The translations under genes were made by a program, and so were the position numbers. This document shows, piece by piece, positions 49,565-59,123 of a DNA stretch of 64,000 nucleotides. The stretch is from positions 1,599,501-1,663,500 of the forward strand of contig NZ_CP036515.1 of the NCBI RefSeq assembly GCF_004323635.1, written 5' to 3'. The stretch is from Lichenihabitans psoromatis. GTDB lineage: Bacteria > Pseudomonadota > Alphaproteobacteria > Rhizobiales > Beijerinckiaceae. Position 1 is the stretch's first letter; each line of letters starts with the position of its first letter. The notes under the pieces are model-generated. The model had not been told where the DNA came from. It ran no database searches and saw only the letters and a program-made list of their open reading frames with translations.

Positions 49565-50137
49565 ATGGCGACGATCGGTTACGCACGCGTGAGCACTGAT
49601 GGGCAGACGGTTGATGCCCAAAAGCAAGCTCTCCAAACCGCCGGAGCTAGCAGGGTCTATTCCGAAACCGCCAGTGGCGCTAAAACTGATCGTAAGGAAC
49701 TCGCGCGAGCGCTAAAAGCTCTGACGGTAGGCGACACCCTGATCGTAACCCGATTAGATCGCCTGGCCCGGTCGACGCGCGATCTGCTCAACATCCTCGA
49801 TCTCGTGGCCAGGGCTCAAGCTGGCTTCCGCTCGCTTGGGGATCAATGGGCCGATACCACCACGCCCCATGGACGGCTGATGCTCACAATCCTCGGCGGT
49901 CTGGCTGAGTTCGAACGCGAACTGATTCGCGCCCGTACCAGCGATGGACGGCAGCGGGCCGCGGCGAGAGGTGTCCACATGGGCCGACCGCCGAAACTGA
50001 CCCGTCATCAGCGCGAAGAGGCGCTCGAGGCGCTTAGTCTCGGTCATGTCTCGCAAGCCGATTTGGCGCGGCGCTTCAACGTCGATCAGGCGACCATCTC
50101 ACGTATGGTTCGGCGAGGCGCAGTCCTCGCGGGCTGA
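49565..50137 (+). CDS. Serine recombinase (resolvase/invertase)
   Basis: A 190-residue small serine recombinase. TIGYARVSTDGQTVDAQKQAL carries the nucleophilic serine in YARVS; LIVTRLDRLARSTRDLLNIL holds the conserved arginines, and FERELIRARTSDGRQRA starts the long helix E. The C-terminal helix-turn-helix is SLGHVSQADLARRFNVDQATISRM. Such enzymes resolve Tn3-type cointegrates or invert DNA. No matching transposase of the Tn3 family is nearby, so its partner has been lost or lies elsewhere. The region around it is rich in gene remnants. Confidence 0.92.
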   Translation: MATIGYARVSTDGQTVDAQKQALQTAGASRVYSETASGAKTDRKELARALKALTVGDTLIVTRLDRLARSTRDLLNILDLVARAQAGFRSLGDQWADTTTPHGRLMLTILGGLAEFERELIRARTSDGRQRAAARGVHMGRPPKLTRHQREEALEALSLGHVSQADLARRFNVDQATISRMVRRGAVLAG

Positions 50138-50225
50138 CCCGGGTAAATTGAAGCTAGCTGGCTGACGCCCTTGAACCAGTCGCATTTCACGTCAGGTGCT
50201 TTCCTCGCCGCGTCCTGTATGCGCC

Positions 50226-51757
50226 GATTGTGTTGAAAAAGTCGGTGTTGCCGTGGGCTTGAAGTCCTGATTCAGTTCTCCTGGGTGGAGGACGGCGCGA
50301 TGATGGGCGAACGGCAGGTCGTGCAAGAGGCGCTGTTTTACGAGTTTAGCCTTGAGCTGCACGTCCCGACGGATCATCTGCTGCGTGCGATTGATCGCGT
50401 CATAGATTTATCGGGTCTGCGCGCGCAAGTGCAGCCGTTCTACAGCGCGATGGGTAGACCCTCGATCGATCCCGAGCTGATGATCCGCATGCTGATCGTC
50501 GGTTACTGCTGCGGCATCCGCTCGGAGCGTCGCCTGTGCGAGGAGGTGCATCTCAATCTCGCCTACCGCTGGTTCTGCCGGCTCGGTCTCGAAGGCCGCG
50601 TCCCTGACCATTCTACTTTTTCAAAGAATCGACACGGGCGCTTCCGCGACAGCGATCTCCTGCGCGAGCTGTTCGAGACCACCGTCCGGCGCTGCATCGA
50701 GGAAGGTTTGGTTGGTGGAGAAGGCTTTGCCGTCGATGCCAGCCTGATCACGGCCGACGCTAATAAGCAGAGCTCCGCAGCGGCCTCCGAGGTGGTCGAT
50801 TGGGACGACCTCGCGCAGACCCGCAGGGCAGTGCGTGAGTATCTCGACACCCTTGATCAGGCGGCCTGGGGCGCGGCCAGCGAGGTCAAGCCGAAGTTCA
50901 TCTCCCGCTCCGACCCTGCAGCACAATGGACAGGGGCGCAGAAAGGCCATGCCTTCTTCGCCTACGCTACGTACTATCTGATCGATCTCGACCACGCCGT
51001 CATCGTCGACGTGAAGCCAGCCGCGCCATTCGGCAGGCTGAGGTGGGCGCGGCGCGCACCATGATCGCGCGCACCCAGGAGCGTTTTGGCCTCTGGCCGG
51101 CGAGGCTGGCCGCCGACACCGCCTACGGCTCTGCCGAGACCCTCGCCTGGCTGGTCCACGAGCGCGGGATCGAGCCGCACATTCCTGTGTTCGACAAGTC
51201 CCAGCGCAGCGACGGCACCTTCAGCCGATCGGACTTTGCCTATGACCACAGGCGTGACCGCTACACCTGTCCAGCGGGAAAGGAGCTTCCCCAATACCGC
51301 CGTCGCTTCGGTATCAGCCGTGAGGGTGTCGATCCCGATGGCTTCATGCGCTACCGCGCCAGCAAGTTCGACTGCGATCCCTGCGCGCTAAAGCCAGCGT
51401 GCTGCCCCAACGCACCGGCCCGCAAAATCCTCCGCTCGATCCACGAGGGCGCCCGCGACATGGCGAGGGACATCGCCATGACCGAGGCTTACGTCACCTC
51501 AAGGCGCCAGCGGAAGAAGGTCGAAATGCTGTTTGCCCATCTCAAGCGCATTCTGAAGCTTGACCGGCTCAGATTACGAGGCCCCCACGGGGCGCGAGAC
51601 GAGTTCCACCTCGCGGCCGCTGCCCAGAACCTTAGGAAGCTCGCCAAGTTGCTCCCGATGTCCACGCCAACACTGGCGTGAGGCTCGGGCCCTCCGATCA
51701 CGCCACCAAGCGGCCGCCCTTTCGAACCGTCCATCGACCGACTTTTTCAACACAATC
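50226..51757 (+). mobile_element. IS1182-like insertion sequence with target duplication
   Basis: A 1532-base element with perfect 21-base terminal inverted repeats beginning GATTGTGTTGAAAAA. A 4-base direct repeat CGCC flanks it at 50222-50225 and 51758-51761, a target-site duplication, so both ends are exact. It carries one transposase gene broken by a frameshift. No gene could be recognised at the joined target site. Confidence 0.9.
50300..51681 (+). pseudogene. IS1182-like transposase, frameshifted
   Basis: The first frame (to 51064) carries LELHVPTDHLLRAIDRVIDL and the DUF772-type RPSIDPELMIRMLIVGYCCGIRSERRL, then FAVDASLITADANKQSS (first Asp). The second frame (to 51681) continues IRQAEVGAARTMIARTQERFGL, then LAADTAYGSAETLAWL (second Asp) and KKVEMLFAHLKRILKL (Glu). 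Around 51017 the frame VDVKPAAPF should read VDVEASRAIRQ, which a one-base deletion in the GTGAAG stretch explains. Full-length DDE transposase cannot be made, so the element is probably immobile on its own. Confidence 0.85.
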
Positions 51758-51970
51758 CGCCAGGAGCGGAAGTTGGCGGTTCGCAAAAAAGCGGACATTC
51801 AACTTTGGGCCCAAGATCGTCATCCAGCAGCCTCCGTCAGTTCTCGCACGCGGCCTTTCGTCGAAGGCAACAGCAAGGCGACGGCGTGACCGACCTAACT
51901 TACAAAGCGATCTTGCATCGGGTCACGTCACACTATGAGCCGACCCCATTCGGGGGTAACGTGTCAGCCT

Positions 51971-52912
51971 ATGACGTCTCTCCGTAAGCTCTTGCCTTCA
52001 GCAAATGCTTTGTTCGTGTTCGAGGCGGCCGCACGCGAACTGAGCTTTACGAAAGCCGCTGCCGAACTGAACGTCACACAACCTGCGGTCAGCCGCATGT
52101 TGGGGCGCCTGGAGCGGCATCTCGGCGCGCGGCTCTTCGAACGGTCTGTTCAAGGTGTGGTTCTGACCGAAAGCGGCCGCATCCTCTACCGCAGTATTGC
52201 GGCGGGATTTCGGGGCGTCGAAGGGGCTCTCGACGAAATTCGGCAGAGGAGGACCGGCTTGGAAACGGTCACGCTCTCCGTGTCGTCCGGCTTCACCACG
52301 CACTGGCTGATGCCACGCATCGGTGCCTTGCAGACCGCTTGTCCCAACCTGGACCTTCGATTCCAACTCATCCCCGGCGCGCTGAAAGGGCCGGTCGATA
52401 CGGTCGACCTTGGCATGCGCTTCGTCGAGGGACAGGATGCGTCGCCCGGCTCTGTTTTCTTCGTGAACGAAGTGACCGTCCCGGTCTGCAGTCCCGCCTA
52501 TCTCGCGGGACGCGTCGCGGGCAAGACCCAGGACACCTTCATCAATCTCGCCGACAGCAGCACAGACTGGATTGCCCCACTCCGTCAGGGACAATTCCGT
52601 CCTGGCCAGCATTCCGACCTTCTGCACGTGTCCGACTATGCCGTCGTTCTACAAGCGGCCCTGCTTGGTCAGGGCATTGCGCTGGGCTGGATCAACGTCG
52701 TGTCGCAATGGCTGAAGACAGGCGCCCTCGTGCCGGCCGGGCCGAAGCTGGTGCGGACCAGTCGACGCTGTCATCTGGTGTGCGTCCCTCACAAAGAAGG
52801 TCGCCCGACCTTGATGAAAGTTCGCGATTGGCTGGTGGCCGAAATGCGCGCGGACCTCGAGGCGATCGAAACCCTGCATCCTGGATGGGGGATTCGGGAT
52901 GCCAGTTTGTGA
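51971..52912 (+). CDS. LysR-type transcriptional regulator (GcvA-like)
   Basis: A 313-residue LTTR starting at the ATG at 51971 (MTSLRKLLPSANALFVFEAAA). The helix-turn-helix is ELSFTKAAAELNVTQPAVSRMLGRLERHLGARLFER. The effector domain follows with LETVTLSVSSGFTTHWLMPRIG and VDTVDLGMRFVEG, the pattern of the GcvA/AmpR branch that regulates amino-acid and amine genes. It is transcribed in the same direction as the transport operon and lies 226 bases ahead of it. A perfect LTTR-type palindrome lies in that gap, so it is probably the operon's activator. Confidence 0.93.
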   Translation: MTSLRKLLPSANALFVFEAAARELSFTKAAAELNVTQPAVSRMLGRLERHLGARLFERSVQGVVLTESGRILYRSIAAGFRGVEGALDEIRQRRTGLETVTLSVSSGFTTHWLMPRIGALQTACPNLDLRFQLIPGALKGPVDTVDLGMRFVEGQDASPGSVFFVNEVTVPVCSPAYLAGRVAGKTQDTFINLADSSTDWIAPLRQGQFRPGQHSDLLHVSDYAVVLQAALLGQGIALGWINVVSQWLKTGALVPAGPKLVRTSRRCHLVCVPHKEGRPTLMKVRDWLVAEMRADLEAIETLHPGWGIRDASL

Positions 52913-52979
52913 CCTGACTTCAGGCACGGCTGCACCGCGCTTGGGCAGAAAACATAACGATGAGGCAAGGCTCTTAGAT

Positions 52980-52996
52980 CATTACATTATGTAATG
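52980..52996. promoter_or_regulatory. LTTR-type operator before the pot-like operon
   Basis: CATTACAT-T-ATGTAATG is a perfect 17-base palindrome, fitting the T-N11-A LysR box. It is 68 bases after the lysR stop and about 140 bases before the potA-like start, a good place for an activator site. Confidence 0.65.
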
Positions 52997-53138
52997 CGCA
53001 GCCAGCTTATTTGAGCGTTGCTGCGTGCTGCTTCTGTTGCGAAGCTCTCCTTCGCACCATGGCGTGACAGAGCAGTGAAACGCCGAAGTATCGTTCGATC
53101 CGCGACCGGTTTTTAGCGTCGGAGGAGGATGTATAAGC

Positions 53139-54278
53139 ATGAGTTTTGCGGCCGATCCCTCCTTCTCGACGACAATGGGGTCGTCCGAAAATATCGGGGT
53201 GTCGATCCGGGCCGCGAGCCTTCGCTATAACGCGTTTATGGCGCTCGACAGCATCGATCTCGACATCGCTCCCGGTGAGTTCATGTCTTTGCTCGGGCCA
53301 TCGGGCTCCGGCAAGACGTCGTTGCTCAGCCTTTTAGGCGGCTTCGCCCAGCCCTCCGCGGGACGCATTTTTTTCGGCGAAAACGACGTAACGTTCACGC
53401 CACCGCACAAACGCGGGATCGGCATCGTGTTCCAGAATTACGCGCTGTTTCCCCATATGACCGTCGGTGAAAACGTCGCCTTTCCGCTTCGGGCACGTCG
53501 GGTGCCACGGGCGGATCAGAAAGACGCCGTATCCCGCGCTCTCGCCATGATGGAGCTCGCTGGATACGAAGACCGCAACATAGCGCAACTTTCGGGTGGC
53601 CAACGCCAGCGCGTGGCGCTCGCCCGCGCGATCGTGTTTCGGCCGAAGCTGATCTTGATGGACGAGCCCCTTTCGGCACTCGATAAACAGCTGCGGGAAA
53701 CGATGCAGATCGAACTGCGTCACCTCCATCGCCAGCTCGGCGCGACGATCGTCTACGTGACGCATGATCAACGTGAAGCGCTGACCATGAGCGACCGCAT
53801 CGCGATCCTCCGGGGCGGCCGTCTCGAACAGGTTGATACGCCCGAGCGGCTCTACGACACACCTGCGAACCGCTTCGTCGCGAGCTTCATCGGAGAGGCG
53901 ACGCTCGTTCCCGTGACGCGGGCCGGGCACGATGGCGTGAGCCTGGGGCCCACAATCCTGCGGTCCACACGAACGATTCCGGCCACGGGTTCCCTGATGC
54001 TTGCGTTGCAGACCGAAAAGCTCGTCGTCGGGGCCCGATCGGCTGATCCGGTGTTGAACCAACTCTCGGGTACCGTCACGGAAACAATTTATCAGGGCGA
54101 AAGCCTTCGGGTCTTCGTGCTCCTCGACGGCGGCGTCACCGTCAGTTTTCGCCAGCCAAGTCACCATCTCGGCCGCCTCAACCTTCCGGCGCCCGGCGGA
54201 CGCATCGATCTCCTGCTCCACCCGAACGATACCGTGATCGTGGCGGCGGAAGACGACCGGCAATTGGCCGGACCATGA
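53139..54278 (+). CDS. Polyamine-type ABC transporter ATP-binding protein (PotA-like)
   Basis: A 379-residue ATPase. Walker A is FMSLLGPSGSGKTSLLSLLGG, the Q-loop is GIVFQNYALFPHMTVGENVAF, the signature is QLSGGQRQRVALARAIVFRP and Walker B is LILMDEPLSALDKQL, with the switch histidine in YVTHDQREALTMSD. A C-terminal TOBE domain (about 285-370) senses or binds the transported ligand. It drives import through the two permeases downstream. It is the first gene of an eight-kilobase operon; the start has GGAGGAGG ahead. Confidence 0.95.
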   Translation: MSFAADPSFSTTMGSSENIGVSIRAASLRYNAFMALDSIDLDIAPGEFMSLLGPSGSGKTSLLSLLGGFAQPSAGRIFFGENDVTFTPPHKRGIGIVFQNYALFPHMTVGENVAFPLRARRVPRADQKDAVSRALAMMELAGYEDRNIAQLSGGQRQRVALARAIVFRPKLILMDEPLSALDKQLRETMQIELRHLHRQLGATIVYVTHDQREALTMSDRIAILRGGRLEQVDTPERLYDTPANRFVASFIGEATLVPVTRAGHDGVSLGPTILRSTRTIPATGSLMLALQTEKLVVGARSADPVLNQLSGTVTETIYQGESLRVFVLLDGGVTVSFRQPSHHLGRLNLPAPGGRIDLLLHPNDTVIVAAEDDRQLAGP

Positions 54279-54323
54279 ATGGCCTTCAATCAGCAACATC
54301 GCGCCAATAGGAAAAGACCGTAC

Positions 54324-55049
54324 ATGTCGCTTCGGGATTTCAAGCTTCTCACCTTCGATGTCGTCGGAACATTGATCGACTTCGAAAAGGGCGTCCTCGA
54401 TTATTTTCGGGCCGTCTCCGGTAAGTCGGCCGCTGAGGTCAGCGACGACGCCATATTCGCGTCCTACAAGACGGGGCGGGACCGGAACTACAGCCGCTCA
54501 AGCGAGGTCATGCGCCACGTCTATAGCCATGTGGCGGCCGAACTGGGGTTTCCGAACGAGACCCAGCATGCCGAAGGCTTCCAGACCGCGGTGCTGCAAT
54601 GGCCAGCTTTCGCAGATTCTGCCGACGCGCTGCAACGGCTTCGTCGGCGCTTTCGACTCGTTGCCATGACGAACGCGGATCGCGTGGCCCTGTCTTGCTA
54701 TGCACAGACCCTGAGTGACCCGTTCGACGACACCGTCTGCTGTGACGACACCGGCGTGGCCAAGCCCGACCCCAGTTTCTTCGCTTTCAACCGTGGGCGC
54801 CAATCAGCCTTCGGTTACAAATTCCGCGATATTTTGCATGTGGCGCAGAGTCAGTATCACGACATCGGGATCGCCCGGCAGCTCGGCTACACGGTATGCT
54901 GGATCGAGCGTCGTCAGGGCCAGGACGGCTACGGCGGCACGCCGGCCCCTCAAACGTTTACGAAACCCGACTACCATTTCGCGACGCTCGCTCAATTGGC
55001 CGACGCCGTCGACGAGGCGTTCGATGGGCCGGCGGTCCGAGCCGCCTGA
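54324..55049 (+). CDS. Haloacid-dehalogenase-type HAD hydrolase
   Basis: A 241-residue HAD protein, start ATG 54324 (MSLRDFKLLTFDVVGTLID); ATG 54279 is an alternative. Motif I is TFDVVGTLIDFEKG (nucleophilic Asp); motif II RLVAMTNADRVAL (Thr); motif III DDTGVAKPDPSFF (Lys and Asp). The cap helices resemble L-2-haloacid dehalogenase (type II) and related phosphatases. The second aspartate of motif I usually needed by phosphatases reads V here, as expected for dehalogenases. Its place in the uptake and oxidation operon suggests action on the imported compound or a breakdown product; the substrate is not known. Confidence 0.82.
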   Translation: MSLRDFKLLTFDVVGTLIDFEKGVLDYFRAVSGKSAAEVSDDAIFASYKTGRDRNYSRSSEVMRHVYSHVAAELGFPNETQHAEGFQTAVLQWPAFADSADALQRLRRRFRLVAMTNADRVALSCYAQTLSDPFDDTVCCDDTGVAKPDPSFFAFNRGRQSAFGYKFRDILHVAQSQYHDIGIARQLGYTVCWIERRQGQDGYGGTPAPQTFTKPDYHFATLAQLADAVDEAFDGPAVRAA

Positions 55050-56344
55050 TGCAGATCGCCACGCCGGTCCAATCGCTTTGGTCGACCAGCGCCACGCCGA
55101 GGGCGGCTTGCCGCCGTCTTGCGGGCGAGGTGCAGGCCGATGTGGCGATCATCGGCGGTGGATACACGGGACTGTCTGCCGCGCACCATATCGCGGCTGG
55201 CGGTCTGCGACCCGTCGTGTTGGAGGCTAATACCCTCGGCTGGGGCGCAAGCGGGCGCAACGGCGGCGTCGTGTCGGCGAAGTTCCGCTTATCCTTTGCC
55301 CAGGCGGCGGCCCAGCACGGGATGGACGTGGCGCGGCGGATGTATGCGATCGCCCATGAGTCGGTCGACGTGCTCGAAGCTTTGGTCAGTGACCTCGGTT
55401 TGACGGACGCCGGCTATGCGCGCGTCGGGCAGGTCAAAGCCGCCCACAATGCCGTCTCACTCGCGGCGTCGATCGCCGATATGGACTGGATGAGGGCCGA
55501 GATGGGGGACAGCTCGGTTTCGGCTCTTTCGCGTGACGAGGTGGCGCGGGAAACCGGGTCTTCGGGCTTTGTCGGCGGGGTGTTGTCACCCCATGCGGGC
55601 GCGATCCACCCCCTCAACTATCTCGGTGGTCTCGCGCGGGAAGTGACCGCACAAGGCATCGACGTCTTCGAGGCATCCCCGGCACTACGCCTGCGTCGGG
55701 ATGGCCAACGGACCGTCGTCGAAACGCCGGACGGTGCCGTCAACGCCCGACATGTGGTGCTTGCGACGAACGCCTATTCGGACCTGACGCCGGCGACCGC
55801 CGCCGTGCGGCGAAAGCTCATTCCATTCCGCAGCGCCATGATCGCGACCGCCCCGCTCTCGTTGGCCCAGACGGCCACCGTAATGCCCACCCGTCGCGTC
55901 TATGTCGAGACCCGGCGCATGATGCGATGGTTTCGCATGGTGGACGGACGCGTTCTGTTCGGTGGCCGCGGCGCCTTCGGCAAGGCCGACTCGGACACCG
56001 CGTTCCTGGCGCTACAACAGGCTATGATCCGGACGTTTCCGACCCTCGCGGCGACAAAGGTCGACTATCGCTGGTCGGGTCTTGTGGGCATGACGCTCGA
56101 CGCGCTTCCGCATGTCGGCCGGATCGACGACCGAACTCTTTTCGCCGTGGGTTACAACGGCGCAGGCGTCGCGATGTCGACCCTCATGGGCAAATACGTG
56201 GCCGCGATGGTTCGGGGTGAGCACCTCGACGTCGCGCTGCTCGACGCCGAGCGCTTCCGAACCGTCCCGTTCTACCCATTCCGAGAAGCCGGCGTGCGCC
56301 TCGCCGCCGGCTGGTACCAACTTCTGGATTCCGCCGGCCGATAG
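55049..56344 (+). CDS. FAD-dependent amine/amino-acid oxidase (PuuB/DadA-like)
   Basis: A 431-residue flavoenzyme starting at the ATG at 55049, which overlaps the HAD stop as TGATG. The FAD-binding motif is VAIIGGGYTGLSAAHHIAAGG, followed by VLEANTLGWGASGRNGGVVS. The C-terminal part carries GRVLFGGRGAFG and the FAD-closing VGYNGAGVAMSTLMGKYVA. The N-terminal SLWSTSATPR is typical of the gamma-glutamylputrescine oxidase group. It would oxidise an amine or amino acid taken up by the transporter, releasing ammonia and peroxide. The exact substrate is inferred only from context. Confidence 0.88.
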   Translation: MQIATPVQSLWSTSATPRAACRRLAGEVQADVAIIGGGYTGLSAAHHIAAGGLRPVVLEANTLGWGASGRNGGVVSAKFRLSFAQAAAQHGMDVARRMYAIAHESVDVLEALVSDLGLTDAGYARVGQVKAAHNAVSLAASIADMDWMRAEMGDSSVSALSRDEVARETGSSGFVGGVLSPHAGAIHPLNYLGGLAREVTAQGIDVFEASPALRLRRDGQRTVVETPDGAVNARHVVLATNAYSDLTPATAAVRRKLIPFRSAMIATAPLSLAQTATVMPTRRVYVETRRMMRWFRMVDGRVLFGGRGAFGKADSDTAFLALQQAMIRTFPTLAATKVDYRWSGLVGMTLDALPHVGRIDDRTLFAVGYNGAGVAMSTLMGKYVAAMVRGEHLDVALLDAERFRTVPFYPFREAGVRLAAGWYQLLDSAGR

Positions 56345-56375
56345 GCGGCCGTCGCAATCAACGAGGGAGAGCAGC

Positions 56376-57431
56376 ATGATCCGGTGTTTTGCATCGTCAA
56401 ACGTTAGACTGTCGGCCTCGCTTCTTGCGCTGCTGGCCACGACAGGGCTCGCGGCCGCGGCCGATCAGGTCGTTTTCGTGTCGCAGGGGGGCGCCTACCA
56501 GGAGGCGCAGACCAAGGCGATCCTCGATCCTGCCGCCAAGGCGCTTGGGATCACAGTCAACCAGGACAGCAGCCCGGATGCGTGGCCGGTTATTAAGACA
56601 CAGGGCGCCACAGGCGCTCCGACGTGGGACGTCGTCGATACGCCGACGGAGGATTGTGTCCGCGGCGGCGATCAGGGGCTGATCGAGAAACTCGATTTTA
56701 GTCAGATCCCCAACGCGGCCAATATGCCGGAGGCGTATAAGACGCCCTATTCGGTCGCCTATGAGTTCTATTCCAGCGTTCTCACCTACAACACAAAAAA
56801 ATTTGGCGGCCACCCGCCCCAAAGCTGGGCCGATTTCTGGAACGTCAAAGCATTCCCCGGGACACGCGCTTTGCGGAACCATCCGCTCGCGACCCTCGAA
56901 GCGGCCCTTATGGCCGATGGTGTGGAGCCCTCCAAGCTTTACCCGCTCGACGTCGATCGCGCCTTCAAAAAACTAGAGGAGATCAAGCCAAACATCACGG
57001 TCTGGTGGACCTCGGGCGGCCAATCGGCCCAGCTTCTGCACGACGGCGAGGTCGATATGGAAATGGCGTGGAACGGCCGCGTCACGTCCGTGATGAAAGA
57101 TAATCCTGATATCGGATTCACCTTCAACCAGGGCCTGTTGCAGAATACATCCCTCTGTATCCTGAAAAATGCACCGCATCTGAAGACAGCCGTGCGCTTT
57201 CTGAACGAGGCAATCGACCCCAAGCTCCAGGCGCATCTTCCGCTTGCGATCAACTATGGTCCGGGCAATCCCCAAGCCTTCAAGACTGGAATCATCCCTG
57301 CGGATCTGGCCAAGACCCTCCCGAGCGCGCCCGAAAACGCAGCCAAACAAGCCTTGATCGCCAGCGCGTGGTGGTCGTCGCCAGCCGGCGACGCCGCGCT
57401 CAAGCGTTGGGCGACCTTCGTTCAACAATGA
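56376..57431 (+). CDS. Polyamine-type ABC transporter substrate-binding protein (PotD-like)
   Basis: A 351-residue periplasmic binding protein starting at the ATG at 56376 with GAGGGAGAG ahead. A signal peptide (RLSASLLALLATTGLAAAA) is cleaved before DQVVFVSQGGAYQEAQTKAIL. The family phrases are TWDVVDTPTEDCVRGGDQGLIEKLDF, then SVAYEFYSSVLTYN and INYGPGNPQAFKTG. It delivers its ligand to the two permeases. The class covers polyamines, opines and similar cations, so the ligand is open. Confidence 0.92.
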   Translation: MIRCFASSNVRLSASLLALLATTGLAAAADQVVFVSQGGAYQEAQTKAILDPAAKALGITVNQDSSPDAWPVIKTQGATGAPTWDVVDTPTEDCVRGGDQGLIEKLDFSQIPNAANMPEAYKTPYSVAYEFYSSVLTYNTKKFGGHPPQSWADFWNVKAFPGTRALRNHPLATLEAALMADGVEPSKLYPLDVDRAFKKLEEIKPNITVWWTSGGQSAQLLHDGEVDMEMAWNGRVTSVMKDNPDIGFTFNQGLLQNTSLCILKNAPHLKTAVRFLNEAIDPKLQAHLPLAINYGPGNPQAFKTGIIPADLAKTLPSAPENAAKQALIASAWWSSPAGDAALKRWATFVQQ

Positions 57432-57453
57432 TCCGTCGGGACGAGGCCGAGCT

Positions 57454-58332
57454 ATGGCGACCAACGTGACGCAAACCTCCACCTCGTCCCCTCGCGGTCG
57501 CGGGCAGGAGCAGATGATGCTGTTCCTGCTGCTCGCGCCAGCTTTGCTCGTCGTCGTCGGACTGCTGCTTGTTCCGCTGCTGTGGCTCGCGTGGCAATCC
57601 GTCTGGGATAACGGCTTCACCTTTGAGAATTATCGCCGTCTCTACACGGAGCCGCTTTATGGCCGAAGCTTCCTGCTGACATTCCGGTTGAGCGTCGAGG
57701 TCACGGTGACGACTTTGCTGCTCGGCTATCCTGTCGCTTACGCCGCCACAGTCTTGCCCCGATGGCTCAGCCTTGGGGTGCTGGCGCTTGTGGTCGTGCC
57801 CTTCTGGACCAGCGTGCTCGTGCGCTCCTACGGCTGGTTGGTGCTGCTGCAGCGCACCGGCGTCGTGAACAAGCTTCTCATGGGAATGGGCCTCATCGAT
57901 ACACCCTTGAGTCTGGCCAATAACGAAATCGGCGTTCTCATCGGCATGATCCACATCCTGCTCCCCTTCATGGTGCTGCCGCTCTATGCCGCCATGCAGA
58001 AGATCCCACGCGATCTGCTTCTCGCCGGTGCGAGCCTTGGAGGACGGCCCGCGACCGTCTTCGCTCGCGTGTTCCTCCCGTTGTCCATGCCGGGGGTGGC
58101 GGCCGGAACAGTCCTGGTCTTCGTGCTTTGCCTCGGCTTTTACATCACCCCGGAATTGCTTGGAGGAGGCCGCACGCTCATGGTCTCCATGTTGATCAGC
58201 CGCAATATCGAACTTTACAACCAGTGGGGTGCCGCCAGCGCCATCAGCGTCGTCCTGCTCGTCGCGGTCATGCTGATCCTGGCGGTCGGCCGATTGGCCG
58301 TGCCGCTCAAAAGCGTCGCCGGTGCGAAATGA
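57454..58332 (+). CDS. ABC transporter permease, PotB-like
   Basis: A 292-residue inner-membrane permease with six predicted helices. The N-terminal helix is MLFLLLAPALLVVVGLLLVP, and the EAA loop that docks the ATPase is present as DLLLAGASLGGRPATVFARVFLPLSMPG. It forms the translocation pore with the PotC-like partner. The stop overlaps the next start by four bases (ATGA). Confidence 0.94.
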   Translation: MATNVTQTSTSSPRGRGQEQMMLFLLLAPALLVVVGLLLVPLLWLAWQSVWDNGFTFENYRRLYTEPLYGRSFLLTFRLSVEVTVTTLLLGYPVAYAATVLPRWLSLGVLALVVVPFWTSVLVRSYGWLVLLQRTGVVNKLLMGMGLIDTPLSLANNEIGVLIGMIHILLPFMVLPLYAAMQKIPRDLLLAGASLGGRPATVFARVFLPLSMPGVAAGTVLVFVLCLGFYITPELLGGGRTLMVSMLISRNIELYNQWGAASAISVVLLVAVMLILAVGRLAVPLKSVAGAK

Positions 58333-59123
58333 CGCGCCTCAACCCGTTTCATCTTCTCCTCGGGGCAGCGGTTCTCCTGATCCTGTTATTCCTGATTTTG
58401 CCGCTGCTCGTGATCGTCCCGATGTCGTTTTCGAGTACCCGCTTCCTGACCTTTCCGCCCCCAAGCCTGTCGTTGCGCTGGTACGAGAGCTATCTCGAGT
58501 CGGCCGCGTGGATGCAGTCCACAAAGGTCAGCCTTACGGTCGCGGTCTCATCGGCGCTCTGCGCGACCGTGCTCGGAACCGCCGCTGCCTATGCGTTGAG
58601 CCATATGACCGGCCGCCTCGGGCGAATGGCGGAAGCTCTCCTGCTCCTGCCACTCGTGACACCGATCGTCATCGTCGCCGTGGGCGTGTTCTTCGTCTAT
58701 GCCCGGCTCGGGCTACTGGCCACGTGGCTCGGGCTGGTGCTAGCCAACATCATGCTCGGTATCCCGTTTGTCCTCACCGCGGTTTCGGCGGGCTTCCGGC
58801 AATTCGACCACGCTCAAGAGATGGTTGCCCGCAGCCTCGGGATGAACCGCTTGCGCGCCTTCTTTATCGTTACACTTCCGCAAATCCGGCCAAGCGTCGT
58901 CACCGGCGCACTCTTCGCCTTCATCTCGGCTCTGGATGAGACGGTCGTGGCTCTCTTCGTGTCCGGAGGATCGAACCAACCTCTCACGAAGCGGATGTTT
59001 ACAGCTCTCCGAGACGAGATCGATCCGACCATCGCGTCCATCTCGTCCTTGCTGACAGTGGCCTCCATGATGTTGTTGCTCACTGTTTGGCTCAGTGCAC
59101 GAAAGGCCGGAGGGAAGCCTTGA
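58329..59123 (+). CDS. ABC transporter permease, PotC-like
   Basis: A 264-residue permease that pairs with the PotB-like protein. The first helix is LLLGAAVLLILLFLILPLLV and the EAA loop is HAQEMVARSLGMNRLRAFFIVTLPQIRP. FAFISALDETVVALFVSGG is a typical late helix-loop for PotC. The start is the ATG at 58329 overlapping the previous stop, and its own stop overlaps the start of the GMC gene, so all are co-translated. Confidence 0.94.
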   Translation: MTRLNPFHLLLGAAVLLILLFLILPLLVIVPMSFSSTRFLTFPPPSLSLRWYESYLESAAWMQSTKVSLTVAVSSALCATVLGTAAAYALSHMTGRLGRMAEALLLLPLVTPIVIVAVGVFFVYARLGLLATWLGLVLANIMLGIPFVLTAVSAGFRQFDHAQEMVARSLGMNRLRAFFIVTLPQIRPSVVTGALFAFISALDETVVALFVSGGSNQPLTKRMFTALRDEIDPTIASISSLLTVASMMLLLTVWLSARKAGGKP

